A stretch of DNA of 64,000 bases, taken from contig NZ_SJSO01000005.1 of assembly GCF_004331735.1 (NCBI RefSeq), positions 62,001 to 126,000 of the forward strand, in the 5' to 3' direction. Below, one piece after another: positions 35,071 to 43,249 of this stretch. Source of the DNA: Pedobacter psychrodurus (GTDB lineage Bacteria > Bacteroidota > Bacteroidia > Sphingobacteriales > Sphingobacteriaceae). The number at the start of each line of letters is the position of its first letter. Position 1 is the stretch's first letter. The translations under genes and the position numbers were made by a program. The notes under the pieces are model-generated. The model was not told the DNA's origin and ran no database searches. It was given only the letters and a program-made list of their open reading frames with translations.

Positions 35071-35096
35071 GTGTTCATTTGTATTCAAATCAACAC
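35071..35096. promoter_or_regulatory. Long dyad upstream of the GHL10 glycosidase gene
   Basis: GTGTTCATTTG (35071-35081), four bases TATT, then CAAATCAACAC (to 35096): 11-bp arms with a single mismatch, 36 bases before the ATG. The size and AT-rich symmetrical core fit a repressor or activator site; binding protein unknown. Confidence 0.45.
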
Positions 35097-35132
35097 AAAC
35101 ACACAACCTGAATAAAAAATAAGACAGAAATA

Positions 35133-36677
35133 ATGCTTAAAAACTTCCTATACGCACTTTTATCTTTAACTGTAGTACCTTATATATTAAATGCACAACC
35201 TTTATCAAAAATTGCACCAAAAAGGGAGTTTAGAGGTGTTTGGGTGGCTACTGTTACCAATATAGACTGGCCATCGAGGCCAGGTTTAAGCATTGATCAA
35301 CAAAAGCAGGAGCTGATTGGCATTTTAGAAAGACATAAAAGCCAGGGGCTGAATGCAATTATTTTGCAAGTTAGACCGGCAGCTGATGCATTTTACGCAA
35401 AATCTAGAGAGCCCTGGAGCCAATGGTTAATGGGTAAACAAGGTTTAGCACCTGCACCTGGTTACGACCCTTTGGCCTTTGCCATTAAAGAAGCTCATTT
35501 CAGGGGAATGGAGCTTCATGCCTGGTTTAATCCTTATAGAGCCAGTATGAGCAGCTCGGCTGTTTTGAGTGAAAACCATGCTTATCGTAAACATCCTGAT
35601 TGGTTTTTTACCTATGGTGGCAAAAAGCAGTTTGATCCGGGTATTCCTGATGTGAGGGAATATATAGTTCAGGTAATTTTAGATGTAGTAAAGGGATATG
35701 ATATTGATGGAATTCACTTTGACGATTATTTTTACCCTTATAAAGTAGAGGGACAAACGATTAACGATGGTAATACTTTTTACAAATACCCCAATAATTT
35801 TTCAGATATAAAAGATTGGAGACGCAATAATGTCGATCTGCTCATCAAGCAGCTGGACGACAGTATTCACCACTATAAAAAATGGGTGAAGTTTGGTATT
35901 AGTCCTTTTGGTATCTGGAAAAATAAAAACGAAGATCCCGAAGGTTCTGCTACCAGTGGCTTATCTAATTATGCAGAACTTTTTGCCGATAGCCGTAAAT
36001 GGGTTAGAGAAGGTTGGGTAGATTACATCAATCCGCAGATTTATTTTACGTTTACCAGAAGGGTAGCACCATATGGTGTTTTGGTTGATTGGTGGAGTAA
36101 TAATACTTTTGGCAGGCATGTTTATATCGGGCAGGGCGCTTATCTGGTAAATTCGAGGGCAGAAGCAGCATGGAAAAACCTAAGGGAAATACCCAATCAG
36201 ATTAGATACATAAGAGACAATAACCGAATTCAGGGGAGTGTGTTTTTTAGTTCTAAATCATTAAGTACAGTTGCTAAAGCCGTAGGCGATTCGTTAAAAA
36301 ATGATTTTTATAAATACCCTGCTTTGCCACCGCAAATGCCATGGCTGGATGAGGTACCACCAAACCAACCTCAAGCATTAACGGCTGATGCACTAAAAGA
36401 TGGTGTACATTTAAAATGGCAACTTCCGTTAAAGGCAAAAGATGGAGAAACGGCTTCGGGATTTGTAATTTACCGATTTACTGAAGGAGAAAAAATTTCG
36501 GTACTCGATCCTAAGAACATTGTTAAAATAAGCTTTGAAGATTATCTTTCATATATTGATACCAGTGTAGAAAGTGGAAAGCGGTACAGCTATCTCGTAA
36601 CTGCGCTAGATCGATTAAAAAATGAAAGTGATCCTAGTGGTCCTGTTGGTATCGAAGTTCCGTTAGCGAAGGAATAA
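35133..36677 (+). CDS. Family 10-like glycosidase (GHL10/DUF187) with C-terminal FN3-like domain, exported
   Basis: Likely glycosidase of the GHL10 group (E. coli YngK/DigH-like), proposed or shown to cut denuded peptidoglycan glycan strands. Signal peptide at residues 1-21 (LYALLSLTVVPYILNAQ). The TIM-barrel starts REFRGVWVATVTNIDWPS, followed by LNAIILQVRPAADAFY, GMELHAWFNPYRA, and YDIDGIHFDDYFYPY, where the acidic residues at strand ends are the presumed catalytic ones. An FN3-like domain is visible at about 405-508 (PPNQPQALTADALKDGVHLKW). 514 residues. Location next to nagX, nagB and anmK fits a cell-wall amino-sugar theme; that link is inference. Confidence 0.85.
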   Translation: MLKNFLYALLSLTVVPYILNAQPLSKIAPKREFRGVWVATVTNIDWPSRPGLSIDQQKQELIGILERHKSQGLNAIILQVRPAADAFYAKSREPWSQWLMGKQGLAPAPGYDPLAFAIKEAHFRGMELHAWFNPYRASMSSSAVLSENHAYRKHPDWFFTYGGKKQFDPGIPDVREYIVQVILDVVKGYDIDGIHFDDYFYPYKVEGQTINDGNTFYKYPNNFSDIKDWRRNNVDLLIKQLDDSIHHYKKWVKFGISPFGIWKNKNEDPEGSATSGLSNYAELFADSRKWVREGWVDYINPQIYFTFTRRVAPYGVLVDWWSNNTFGRHVYIGQGAYLVNSRAEAAWKNLREIPNQIRYIRDNNRIQGSVFFSSKSLSTVAKAVGDSLKNDFYKYPALPPQMPWLDEVPPNQPQALTADALKDGVHLKWQLPLKAKDGETASGFVIYRFTEGEKISVLDPKNIVKISFEDYLSYIDTSVESGKRYSYLVTALDRLKNESDPSGPVGIEVPLAKE

Positions 36678-36686
36678 TAGGCGCTA

Positions 36687-37706
36687 TTAATCCTTTTTAT
36701 TAGTCGATTCTCTTTCTACAACAGCTGGATCGAGCACAATATGCTCCATATTGGCGTATGGGCTCTCCTGATTAATCATTTTCAGAAACATTTTAGCACA
36801 TTCTTTGCCCATTTGTGGCGCATGCTGATCAATTGTTGATAGGTTAGGTGTAATGTAAGCTGAGAATGCTTCATTGGCGAAACCAATTACACCAACTTCA
36901 GGTGGTGTTTCATCAATCTCTTTAAGCTTCTTAATTACACCTAGGGCGGTAAAATCATCACCCGCGATAATCGCATCGGGCTTGTTTCTGCTGCGCATTA
37001 ACTTGCCGGCACCAAATCGGCCGTCTTTAATGGATAAACCTCCAAAAATAATATGTTCTTCTATTAGCGGAAGGTTATGGTCTGTTAAAGCTGCTTTGTA
37101 TCCTTCTAAGCGATCGTTAAATATTTTAATCTGATGAACGGTGGTTACAAACGCAATTTTTTTATAACCCTGATCGATTAAATGTTTTGTAGCAATATAA
37201 CCCGCCTTGAAATCATCAAGTGTAATGGTAGGGACTTTTAATTCTACATTTACACGGTCGAATAATATGAGGGGTTTATTTTGCTTAATAATTTCGGCAA
37301 AGTGCGAAACATCTTCTGTTTCTAAAGACATTGAAGCCATAATTCCATCTACCTGTGCTTCTAGTAAGGTTCTTACGCCATTTATTTCATTCTCAACAGA
37401 TTCATTGGATTGGTAGATAATAACACGGTAGCCGCTGTTCTTCAGCCCGTCTTCTATACAATGGATGATAGATGCAAAGAAATGTGCCTGCACACTTGGC
37501 ACAATTACACCAATGATATGAGTTTTGCCAGATTTTAACGCAGAGGCAAGTTTATTCGGGCTGTAGTTTAATTTTTTAGCCATTTCAACAACAGCCTTTC
37601 TGGTGGCATCGCTTATTGCCGGAAACCCACTTAGCGCCCTGGAAACAGTTGATACTGTAATATCAAGCTCCTTTGCTATATCATATATGGTGGTTTTCTT
37701 TTTCAA
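36687..37706 (-). CDS. LacI-family transcriptional regulator
   Basis: DNA-binding repressor or activator that senses a sugar. HTH at residues 2-26 (KKTTIYDIAKELDITVSTVSRAL), hinge helix SPNKLASALKSGKT, then a periplasmic-binding-protein-like sensor (IIGVIVPSVQAHFFASIIHCIEDG through AVVERES). The start is a TTG at 37706, giving MKKKTTIYDIA, where homologues begin; an in-frame TTG seven codons upstream would add an atypical segment. It follows the nagX-like gene by 37 bases on the same strand. LacI-type palindromes lie at 41908 (nagB/anmK) and 58334 (GH92); it is the only LacI gene in the window, so it is the best local candidate for them. Confidence 0.9.
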   Translation of the reverse strand: MKKKTTIYDIAKELDITVSTVSRALSGFPAISDATRKAVVEMAKKLNYSPNKLASALKSGKTHIIGVIVPSVQAHFFASIIHCIEDGLKNSGYRVIIYQSNESVENEINGVRTLLEAQVDGIMASMSLETEDVSHFAEIIKQNKPLILFDRVNVELKVPTITLDDFKAGYIATKHLIDQGYKKIAFVTTVHQIKIFNDRLEGYKAALTDHNLPLIEEHIIFGGLSIKDGRFGAGKLMRSRNKPDAIIAGDDFTALGVIKKLKEIDETPPEVGVIGFANEAFSAYITPNLSTIDQHAPQMGKECAKMFLKMINQESPYANMEHIVLDPAVVERESTNKKD

Positions 37707-37743
37707 TTGCAAAAAGGGGACAATCAATTATAGCGTAAATTTA

Positions 37744-38904
37744 CTAAACCTTAATAATAATGTTCTTTTTATACATAAAATATAATAACACATAAAAACC
37801 GAGTACATAGGTTACGGCCCAAACTAAGGAAGCATTTATAGGGCTAAAAAATGGACTGTAACAAGTTTCGTAGAAGCGCACCAATAATCCTGTTTTTGTA
37901 CCATCAGGTTTCGTAATCTGGATTAGATTTAATACTCGGGGCATTAACCCTGCTAAGAAAAAGACTGTTATGGCATTTACGCCATAAACAACAAAAGGAG
38001 TGGTGAATTTTTTGTAACCCTGAACATCTATTATCCAGTAACAAAGGGCCAAACCTATAGATGCCAATCCACCGGCATAGAGCACATAAGAACTTGTCCA
38101 AAGGGCTTTGTTAATCGGAAATTGTAAATCCCAAAGCAAACCTAAAATAACAGAGGCAATGCCGGTAGTAAATAGCCAGGCAACCTTAGTTGGATTGTCT
38201 ATATCTTTTCTACGCATCCAAACGCCAACCAGAATACCAAATAAACAGGTTCCCACTGCTGGTAATGTGCTCAAAACTCCCTCTGGATCCCAGGTTTTTG
38301 AAGAGGCCCAGGTGTGTGCCTCAGTTAAAATGCCACGGTCGATCCATGCAGCCAGGTTAGTTTCTTTTTCAAGGTTTGGATAGCCTACTCCTGGTACAGG
38401 AATAAAGGTCATTAGCGCCCAGTAAACGGCGAGTATTACTATTAATGTTTTGAATATCGTTTTGTTAGATACTTTGATGAAAATGATACTGCTGATGATG
38501 AAAACAATACCTATCCGTTGTAAAACACCCAAAAGCCTTACCGTTTGAAAAGCCTCCCAGATAGATCTGTCGTCCATTATGGCACTGATAATTTTTCCGA
38601 AAATGGCAAGGAAGAAACCGAGTAAATAAAGTATAATGCCACGTTTTATAGCTTTTATGATTGTTTTTTGATGTGTAGCGGGATCTGCTTTACTGCTGCT
38701 CATGGCAAAGGCAATAGATACACCAACAATCCATAAGAAGAATGGGAAAATTAAATCAGTGGGTGTACATCCATTCCATTCCGCATGCTCTAAAGGTGCA
38801 TAAATATGCCCCCAGCTGCCCGGATTATTCACTAAAATCATTGCGGCTACGGTTAATCCCCTGAAAAAATCAAGAGATAGTAATCGTTGTTTAGGTTCGG
38901 TCAT
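37744..38904 (-). CDS. NagX-like / heparan-alpha-glucosaminide N-acetyltransferase-type membrane protein
   Basis: Polytopic inner-membrane acyltransferase-like protein of the group related to eukaryotic HGSNAT (DUF5009/DUF1624, often called NagX). About ten to eleven membrane helices over 386 residues. Family signatures: RLLSLDFFRGLTVAAMILVNNPG at the N-terminus, AEWNGCTPTDLIFPFFLWIVG, and FVVYGVNAITVFFLAG near the end. The start is ATG 38904 (MTEPKQRL); a TTG eight codons earlier is less likely. It is followed by the LacI regulator in one unit. It may handle GlcNAc or cell-wall amino sugar in the membrane; exact reaction unknown. Confidence 0.82.
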   Translation of the reverse strand: MTEPKQRLLSLDFFRGLTVAAMILVNNPGSWGHIYAPLEHAEWNGCTPTDLIFPFFLWIVGVSIAFAMSSSKADPATHQKTIIKAIKRGIILYLLGFFLAIFGKIISAIMDDRSIWEAFQTVRLLGVLQRIGIVFIISSIIFIKVSNKTIFKTLIVILAVYWALMTFIPVPGVGYPNLEKETNLAAWIDRGILTEAHTWASSKTWDPEGVLSTLPAVGTCLFGILVGVWMRRKDIDNPTKVAWLFTTGIASVILGLLWDLQFPINKALWTSSYVLYAGGLASIGLALCYWIIDVQGYKKFTTPFVVYGVNAITVFFLAGLMPRVLNLIQITKPDGTKTGLLVRFYETCYSPFFSPINASLVWAVTYVLGFYVLLYFMYKKNIIIKV

Positions 38905-38960
38905 GGCTAGCTTGTTTGGGTTCAGCAAACTAATTTAGAGTATTGTTTTTAGAATGAGAA

Positions 38961-39085
38961 ATTACTTACGAAGTTTAGCTTGGGCTAAGCGGGTACGGGT
39001 AACTTCGTAAGTCTATATGAAATGTCTCGCAAAACTTCTGAAGTCTCGCTGCGCGCTCGGCCATCGAGATTTCGTAACTTGAGCC
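38961..39085. repeat. Left RAYT-flanking repeat: two tandem REP-like hairpins
   Basis: Hairpin 1: ACTTACGAAGTT (38964-38975) and AACTTCGTAAGT (39001-39012), perfect 12-bp arms. Hairpin 2: 39033-39080, AACTTCTGAAGTCTCG with imperfect CGAGATTTCGTAACTT around a GCGCGCTCGG core. The whole block aligns in the same orientation with 39693-39803 on the other side of the transposase gene (shared CTTCGTAAGTCT and GCTC-TGGCC/GCTCGGCC blocks). Confidence 0.75.
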
Positions 39086-39096
39086 AAAGCGAAAGT

Positions 39097-39612
39097 TCAC
39101 TGATCATTAATCCTATGATCAGTTATAAAGCCTGCTAAACCACCAAACAATTCTAATACTTCAGATTTACAAATCGAACTTGGTTCATCTGATAAATATG
39201 AACTGAAAGAAGAATACTTATAATCTTCCATTTTTTTTACCAATCCCGAAGTTAATGGGTTTTGGTGTATATAAGTGATGATTCGGGTATAGTAAGTCTC
39301 AGAATCAACTTTCTTCGATTTATATCTTCCTTGCCATAAGCCGCCAACCCGGTTATAACTTTGGTTTATTGCTTTAGTATAAGAAATAAGCATGTTCTTA
39401 ATTCCTTTTTCAAAATTCAACCTATCCTTTATCCTGATAAAAAAATGAAAATGGTTTGGCATTAAACAGTAAGCCAATACATCAACCGATGGTAAGACAT
39501 AATTTTTAAACTGCTTTAAAAAGAAAATATAATTTTCATCTTCAAAAAATATTTTACCCTTATTGTTTCCTCTGTTGTAAATGTGGTAGCAACAGCCTTC
39601 CTCTATCTTCAT
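39097..39612 (-). mobile_element. REP-associated tyrosine transposase (RAYT, Y1/HUH type)
   Basis: A 171-residue single-strand nuclease of the IS200/Y1 superfamily, domesticated-type RAYT. It starts GCCYHIYNRGNNKGKIFF, has LAYCLMPNHFHFFIRIKD with the HUH pair His54/His56, and GGLWQGRYKSKKV, with the catalytic Tyr presumably Tyr78 or Tyr86. The reading frame is intact. It is flanked by direct repeats made of REP-like hairpins, and at least one more related hairpin is 15.5 kb away at 23529, the expected distribution of elements spread by a RAYT. RAYTs normally have no inverted-repeat ends like IS elements, and none was seen. It sits inside the amino-sugar region, between nagX and nagB. Confidence 0.9.
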
Positions 39613-39692
39613 ACTCTAACGATTTGAATAATTGATTTAGGGATGGCTAATCAGATATGAATATAAGTATTTATCTTCAAAATAGCGCGCGT

Positions 39693-39803
39693 AATTACTC
39701 AAAAGTTTAGATAGGGAGTTGAAAGGGCTTCGTAAGTCTCTAATGCCTGTTAAAACCTGCGAAATCTTTCTACGCTCTTGGCCTTTAAGATTTTGCAGGT
39801 TGA
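39693..39803. repeat. Right RAYT-flanking repeat with REP-like hairpin
   Basis: The hairpin AACCTGCGAAATCTT (39754-39768) and AAGATTTTGCAGGTT (39787-39801) has one mismatch in 15. It is preceded by CTTCGTAAGTCT (39728-39739), identical to 39003-39014 on the other side of the transposase gene. The first hairpin of the left copy is degraded here (AATTACTCAAAAGTTTAG). Confidence 0.75.
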
Positions 39804-39863
39804 GCGCACAAAAAATCCTGCTTCGAATGAACAAAGCAGGATTACTATTTATTTTCTTTTTAA

Positions 39864-41789
39864 TTAATCTTTAAATTTCCAACGAACAAAAGCTTCCATT
39901 GCTTCGTATTCTGCCAGGCCAAGCTCATCGTAAGCTTTTGCCGTATCACGGTTACGGTCTTCGGCTCGTTGCCAGAACTCTCTAGCGTCATCACCAGGGA
40001 AAACCGCCCTGTCTTTTTGGCTCTGGTGTTTGAAAATAGCATATTTTTTACGTTCAAGCTCTTGTGGCGAAATTGGAACAGCCATTTCGATCTCATGCGT
40101 TTCAAATTCGTGCCAAGCACCGCGATACATCCACAACCAACAATCTTGTGCCCAAGCTTCAGTTTTACGTAAGCGCTTCAGTGCTTCCAAGATAATATTG
40201 AAACAAACAATATGTGTTCCATGTGGGTCTTCAAAATCGCCTGCTGCATAAACCTGTTGAGGCTTAACTTTTTGCAGTAGCGCTATTGTAAGTTCGATAT
40301 CAGCATCAGTTACAGGGTTTTTCTGAACCTTACCACTTTCGTAGAACGGAAGCGCCTGGAAGTGGATATGATCATCTTCAAGACCGCAATATCTTGCACC
40401 GGCAATAGCTTCGCCTTTTCTGATCAGTCCTTTAACTGTTTGGATCTCTGGAGTATCAATCTGGTTTGGTTGTTTCTGATCAATAAAGGCTCTCATTTTA
40501 TTATAAAGATCCTTTAAGTGCGTATTGTCCATGCCCATTTTCTCCGTGAAATCTACATTGAACTCAACAAAACGAAGTGCATCATCGTCCCAAACCGCGG
40601 TATTACCTGAGGTTTGGTAAGCGACGTGTACATCATGCCCTTGGTCAACCAAGCGGAGAAAAGTACCGCCCATCGAGATCACATCATCATCAGGGTGAGG
40701 AGAGAAAATAATTACTCTCTTCTTGGCTGGTTCTGCCCTTTCCGGACGTTGAGAATCATCAGCGTTCGGCTTGCCGCCTGGCCAACCTGTAATGGTGTGC
40801 TGTAATTTGTTAAAGATATGGATGTTGATATTGTAAACTGGGCCTTTTTCAGTTGCCAGTTGTGCCATACCATTGTTATTGTAATCGTCTTCAGTTAATT
40901 TTAAGATTGGTTTTTTCAGGGTGTTGGCCAACCAGATCACCGCTTTGCGGATCAAGGCATCAGTCCAAACACAATCTTTAACCAACCATGGTGTATCAAA
41001 ACGGGTCAGTTCTGAAGCTGCGGGTGCATCGAGGATAAACTCTACATGATCAGAAAGCTGCAGGTATGTTGCGGGAACATCTCCGGAAATTTCGCCCTCA
41101 ACTGCTTTTTTAATAATTGAAGCTTTTTTACGGCTCCAAGCCATTAATATAATTTCCCTTGCTTTGAAAATTGTACCGATACCCATGGTGATGGCCTTTG
41201 TTGGTACAAAGGTTTTTCCACCGAAATCACGTGCGGCATCACGGCGGGTCAAATCATCTAAAGTAACCAAACGAGTGCCAGAATTTGGTGCAGAGCCCGG
41301 CTCGTTAAACCCGATGTGACCCGTACGGCCGATACCTAAAATCTGGATATCAAGACCACCAAGATCACCTATTTTCTTTTCATATTCTAAGCAGAATGCA
41401 GGAATGTCTTCAAGCGCAAGCGTGCCATCAGGGATGTGAACATTCTTCTTATCAATGTCGATATGATTGAAAAGGTTTTCGTTCATAAACGTAACATAAC
41501 TTTGTGCCGCAGTTGGCGCCATTGGATAATATTCATCCAGGTTGAAAGTAATTACGTTTTTAAAACTCAAGCCCTCTTCTTTGTGCAGTCTAACCAGTTC
41601 GGCATAAACTGCAATTGGAGTAACACCTGTTGCTAAGCCCAGTACTGCAGGTGTGTTGTTTGCTTGTTTTGATTTAATGAGCTCGGCAATGCGGTGTGCT
41701 ACATTAATTGAAGCAATTTTTGGATTTTCGAACACGCTTACTGGTAATTTCTCGAAACGTGTCTCCTCCAGTAGATTTAATCTAGCCAT
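39864..41789 (-). CDS. nagB: Glucosamine-6-phosphate deaminase fused to PIG-L/LmbE-type deacetylase domain
   Basis: Two-domain cytoplasmic enzyme, 641 residues. N-terminal ~270 residues are NagB: VLGLATGVTPIAVYAEL, FNLDEYYP (catalytic Asp region), GIGRTGHIGFNEPGSAP and SRKKASIIKKAVEG; this converts GlcN-6-P to fructose-6-P and ammonia. After a linker, the C-terminal domain (about 355-600) is PIG-L/LmbE: IIFSPHPDDDVISMGGTFLRL with the zinc-binding HPDD, and DPHGTHIV. Such fused NagBs occur in other Bacteroidota; the deacetylase part may supply GlcN-6-P from an N-acetylated precursor, but this is inference. It is divergent from anmK, sharing a 151-base control region with a LacI-type palindrome. 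Confidence 0.92.
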   Translation of the reverse strand: MARLNLLEETRFEKLPVSVFENPKIASINVAHRIAELIKSKQANNTPAVLGLATGVTPIAVYAELVRLHKEEGLSFKNVITFNLDEYYPMAPTAAQSYVTFMNENLFNHIDIDKKNVHIPDGTLALEDIPAFCLEYEKKIGDLGGLDIQILGIGRTGHIGFNEPGSAPNSGTRLVTLDDLTRRDAARDFGGKTFVPTKAITMGIGTIFKAREIILMAWSRKKASIIKKAVEGEISGDVPATYLQLSDHVEFILDAPAASELTRFDTPWLVKDCVWTDALIRKAVIWLANTLKKPILKLTEDDYNNNGMAQLATEKGPVYNINIHIFNKLQHTITGWPGGKPNADDSQRPERAEPAKKRVIIFSPHPDDDVISMGGTFLRLVDQGHDVHVAYQTSGNTAVWDDDALRFVEFNVDFTEKMGMDNTHLKDLYNKMRAFIDQKQPNQIDTPEIQTVKGLIRKGEAIAGARYCGLEDDHIHFQALPFYESGKVQKNPVTDADIELTIALLQKVKPQQVYAAGDFEDPHGTHIVCFNIILEALKRLRKTEAWAQDCWLWMYRGAWHEFETHEIEMAVPISPQELERKKYAIFKHQSQKDRAVFPGDDAREFWQRAEDRNRDTAKAYDELGLAEYEAMEAFVRWKFKD

Positions 41790-41907
41790 TTTTTTTATAT
41801 GGATTTAATGTACGGAGCAGTAAATATAGAGAGTTATGCCCAATTTGTAACAAAGGTTATTTACTTTTATTGCAAGTATTTTTATAAAATTCGATTAAAG
41901 GGGCAAA

Positions 41908-41917
41908 CAAACGTTTG
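41908..41917. promoter_or_regulatory. LacI-type palindrome between nagB and anmK
   Basis: CAAACGTTTG is a perfect 10-bp palindrome with the central CG and AACGTT core of LacI/CcpA-type sites, 23 bases before the anmK start. It could serve both divergent genes. Confidence 0.5.
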
Positions 41918-41940
41918 ATCTTTTTAAGATAAAAACCAAT

Positions 41941-43137
41941 ATGAACACACAGATTGAAAAGTTGTATTCGAAGGCAGGGAAATCGGCACGTTTAATTATA
42001 GGATTGATGAGTGGTACATCAATGGATGGATTGGATATTGTGCTTTGTTTGGTTAAAGGAAGCGGTGCCGATACTGATATCCAAATTTTAAAATTTAAAA
42101 CTGGCGATTATACTGACGATTTTAGAGCTAAAATAAAAGCCATTTTTTCTAAAAAAGAAGTCGATTTACAGTTGGTGTGCCTGATGAACGAGCATATTGC
42201 AAATACCCATGCGGAGCTTATAAACGAAGCGCTAAAAGAGTGGGGTTATCAAAATGAGGCTATCGATTTTATTGCCAGCCACGGCCAAACGATTTTTCAT
42301 GCACCAAAATCTCTGCATCAACTGGCCGACTATCCCAATGGTACATTACAAATTGGTGATGGTGATCATATTGCGCTAAGAACGGGGATTATCACACTTT
42401 CTGATTTTAGGCAAAAACATTTGGCTGCTGGAGGCGAAGGTGCGCCATTGGCTGTTTATGGCGATTATTTAATGTTTTCGAAAGCTGGTGAAGATCGGGT
42501 AATGTTAAATATAGGTGGCATAGCAAATTTCACTTATCTGCCAGGGAGTACCGATGCCAGTGAAATTTTTTCTACGGATGTTGGCCCTGGAAATACTTTG
42601 ATGGATCAGTATGTGCAAAAACATTTTAATCAATTTTATGATAAAAATGCCGCTGTTGCCTTGGCTGGTGAATTAAATTCCCGTCTATTATCTGCGTTGT
42701 TAAATTGCAGCTTTTTTGATTTAGATTTTCCTAAAACCACGGGGCCAGAACTATTTAATCTGGAATATTTAATAAGCGCTCAAGAACAGTCTTTAACAAG
42801 AGATTTAAGGAAAGAAGATGTAATGGCTACCCTGTGCCATTTTTCTGCAGAAACCATTGCCAGCGCTATTAAACGCTGTTTTGGAGATAAAGCTAAAGCG
42901 CAGGTTTTTATGAGTGGTGGCGGAATGCATAACCCTTTACTGGTGCAGCTTCTTCAAACCAAACTACCTTTTTGCAAATTCCTAACCACTGATGATTTAA
43001 ATATTAATCCCGATGCAAAAGAAGCTGTTTTATTTGCTGTTTTGGCCAATGAAACCCTGTGCGGAAAACCGATTAATTTTGGCAACAGGCAAGGAGTGCC
43101 CTCGGTTTGTATGGGTAAAATTAGTTTGCCGTCGTAA
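41941..43137 (+). CDS. anmK: Anhydro-N-acetylmuramic acid kinase
   Basis: Cytoplasmic kinase that opens and phosphorylates 1,6-anhydro-MurNAc to MurNAc-6-phosphate in peptidoglycan recycling. ASKHA-fold signatures: IIGLMSGTSMDGLDIVLC (phosphate loop), DFIASHGQTIFHAP, NIGGIANFTYLPG, DVGPGNTLMDQYV, and FMSGGGMHNPLLVQLL. 398 residues, versus about 370 typical; the N-terminal ~17 residues are an extension. It is divergent from nagB, which acts further down the same route (MurNAc-6-P to GlcNAc-6-P to GlcN-6-P). No MurQ or NagA gene is visible in the window. Confidence 0.95.
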   Translation: MNTQIEKLYSKAGKSARLIIGLMSGTSMDGLDIVLCLVKGSGADTDIQILKFKTGDYTDDFRAKIKAIFSKKEVDLQLVCLMNEHIANTHAELINEALKEWGYQNEAIDFIASHGQTIFHAPKSLHQLADYPNGTLQIGDGDHIALRTGIITLSDFRQKHLAAGGEGAPLAVYGDYLMFSKAGEDRVMLNIGGIANFTYLPGSTDASEIFSTDVGPGNTLMDQYVQKHFNQFYDKNAAVALAGELNSRLLSALLNCSFFDLDFPKTTGPELFNLEYLISAQEQSLTRDLRKEDVMATLCHFSAETIASAIKRCFGDKAKAQVFMSGGGMHNPLLVQLLQTKLPFCKFLTTDDLNINPDAKEAVLFAVLANETLCGKPINFGNRQGVPSVCMGKISLPS

Positions 43138-43185
43138 TAAACAAATGTTTTACGGATTGTAAACCAGTTTGTGTAGGTTAAAAAA

Positions 43186-43215
43186 TTTGGTTTGTGCGGT
43201 ATTTTGTTAAATTTG
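43186..43215 (+). promoter_or_regulatory. Promoter of the first susC gene
   Basis: TTTG (43186-43189), 18 bases, then TAAATTTG (43208-43215), a full match to the Bacteroidota -33/-7 pattern, 35 bases before the ATG. Confidence 0.55.
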
Positions 43216-43249
43216 TTTTAACACTAATCTTCTAACAAAACCAAATTTT

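Noticed and set aside
39097..39612. RAYT as a complete IS200/IS605 insertion sequence
   Set aside because: No TnpB, no typical left and right end arrangement; the protein has the RAYT form and is flanked by REP-type hairpins.
39637..39834. 65-codon open frame next to the RAYT
   Set aside because: Runs through the REP-like hairpin repeat; no start signal and no sensible protein sequence.
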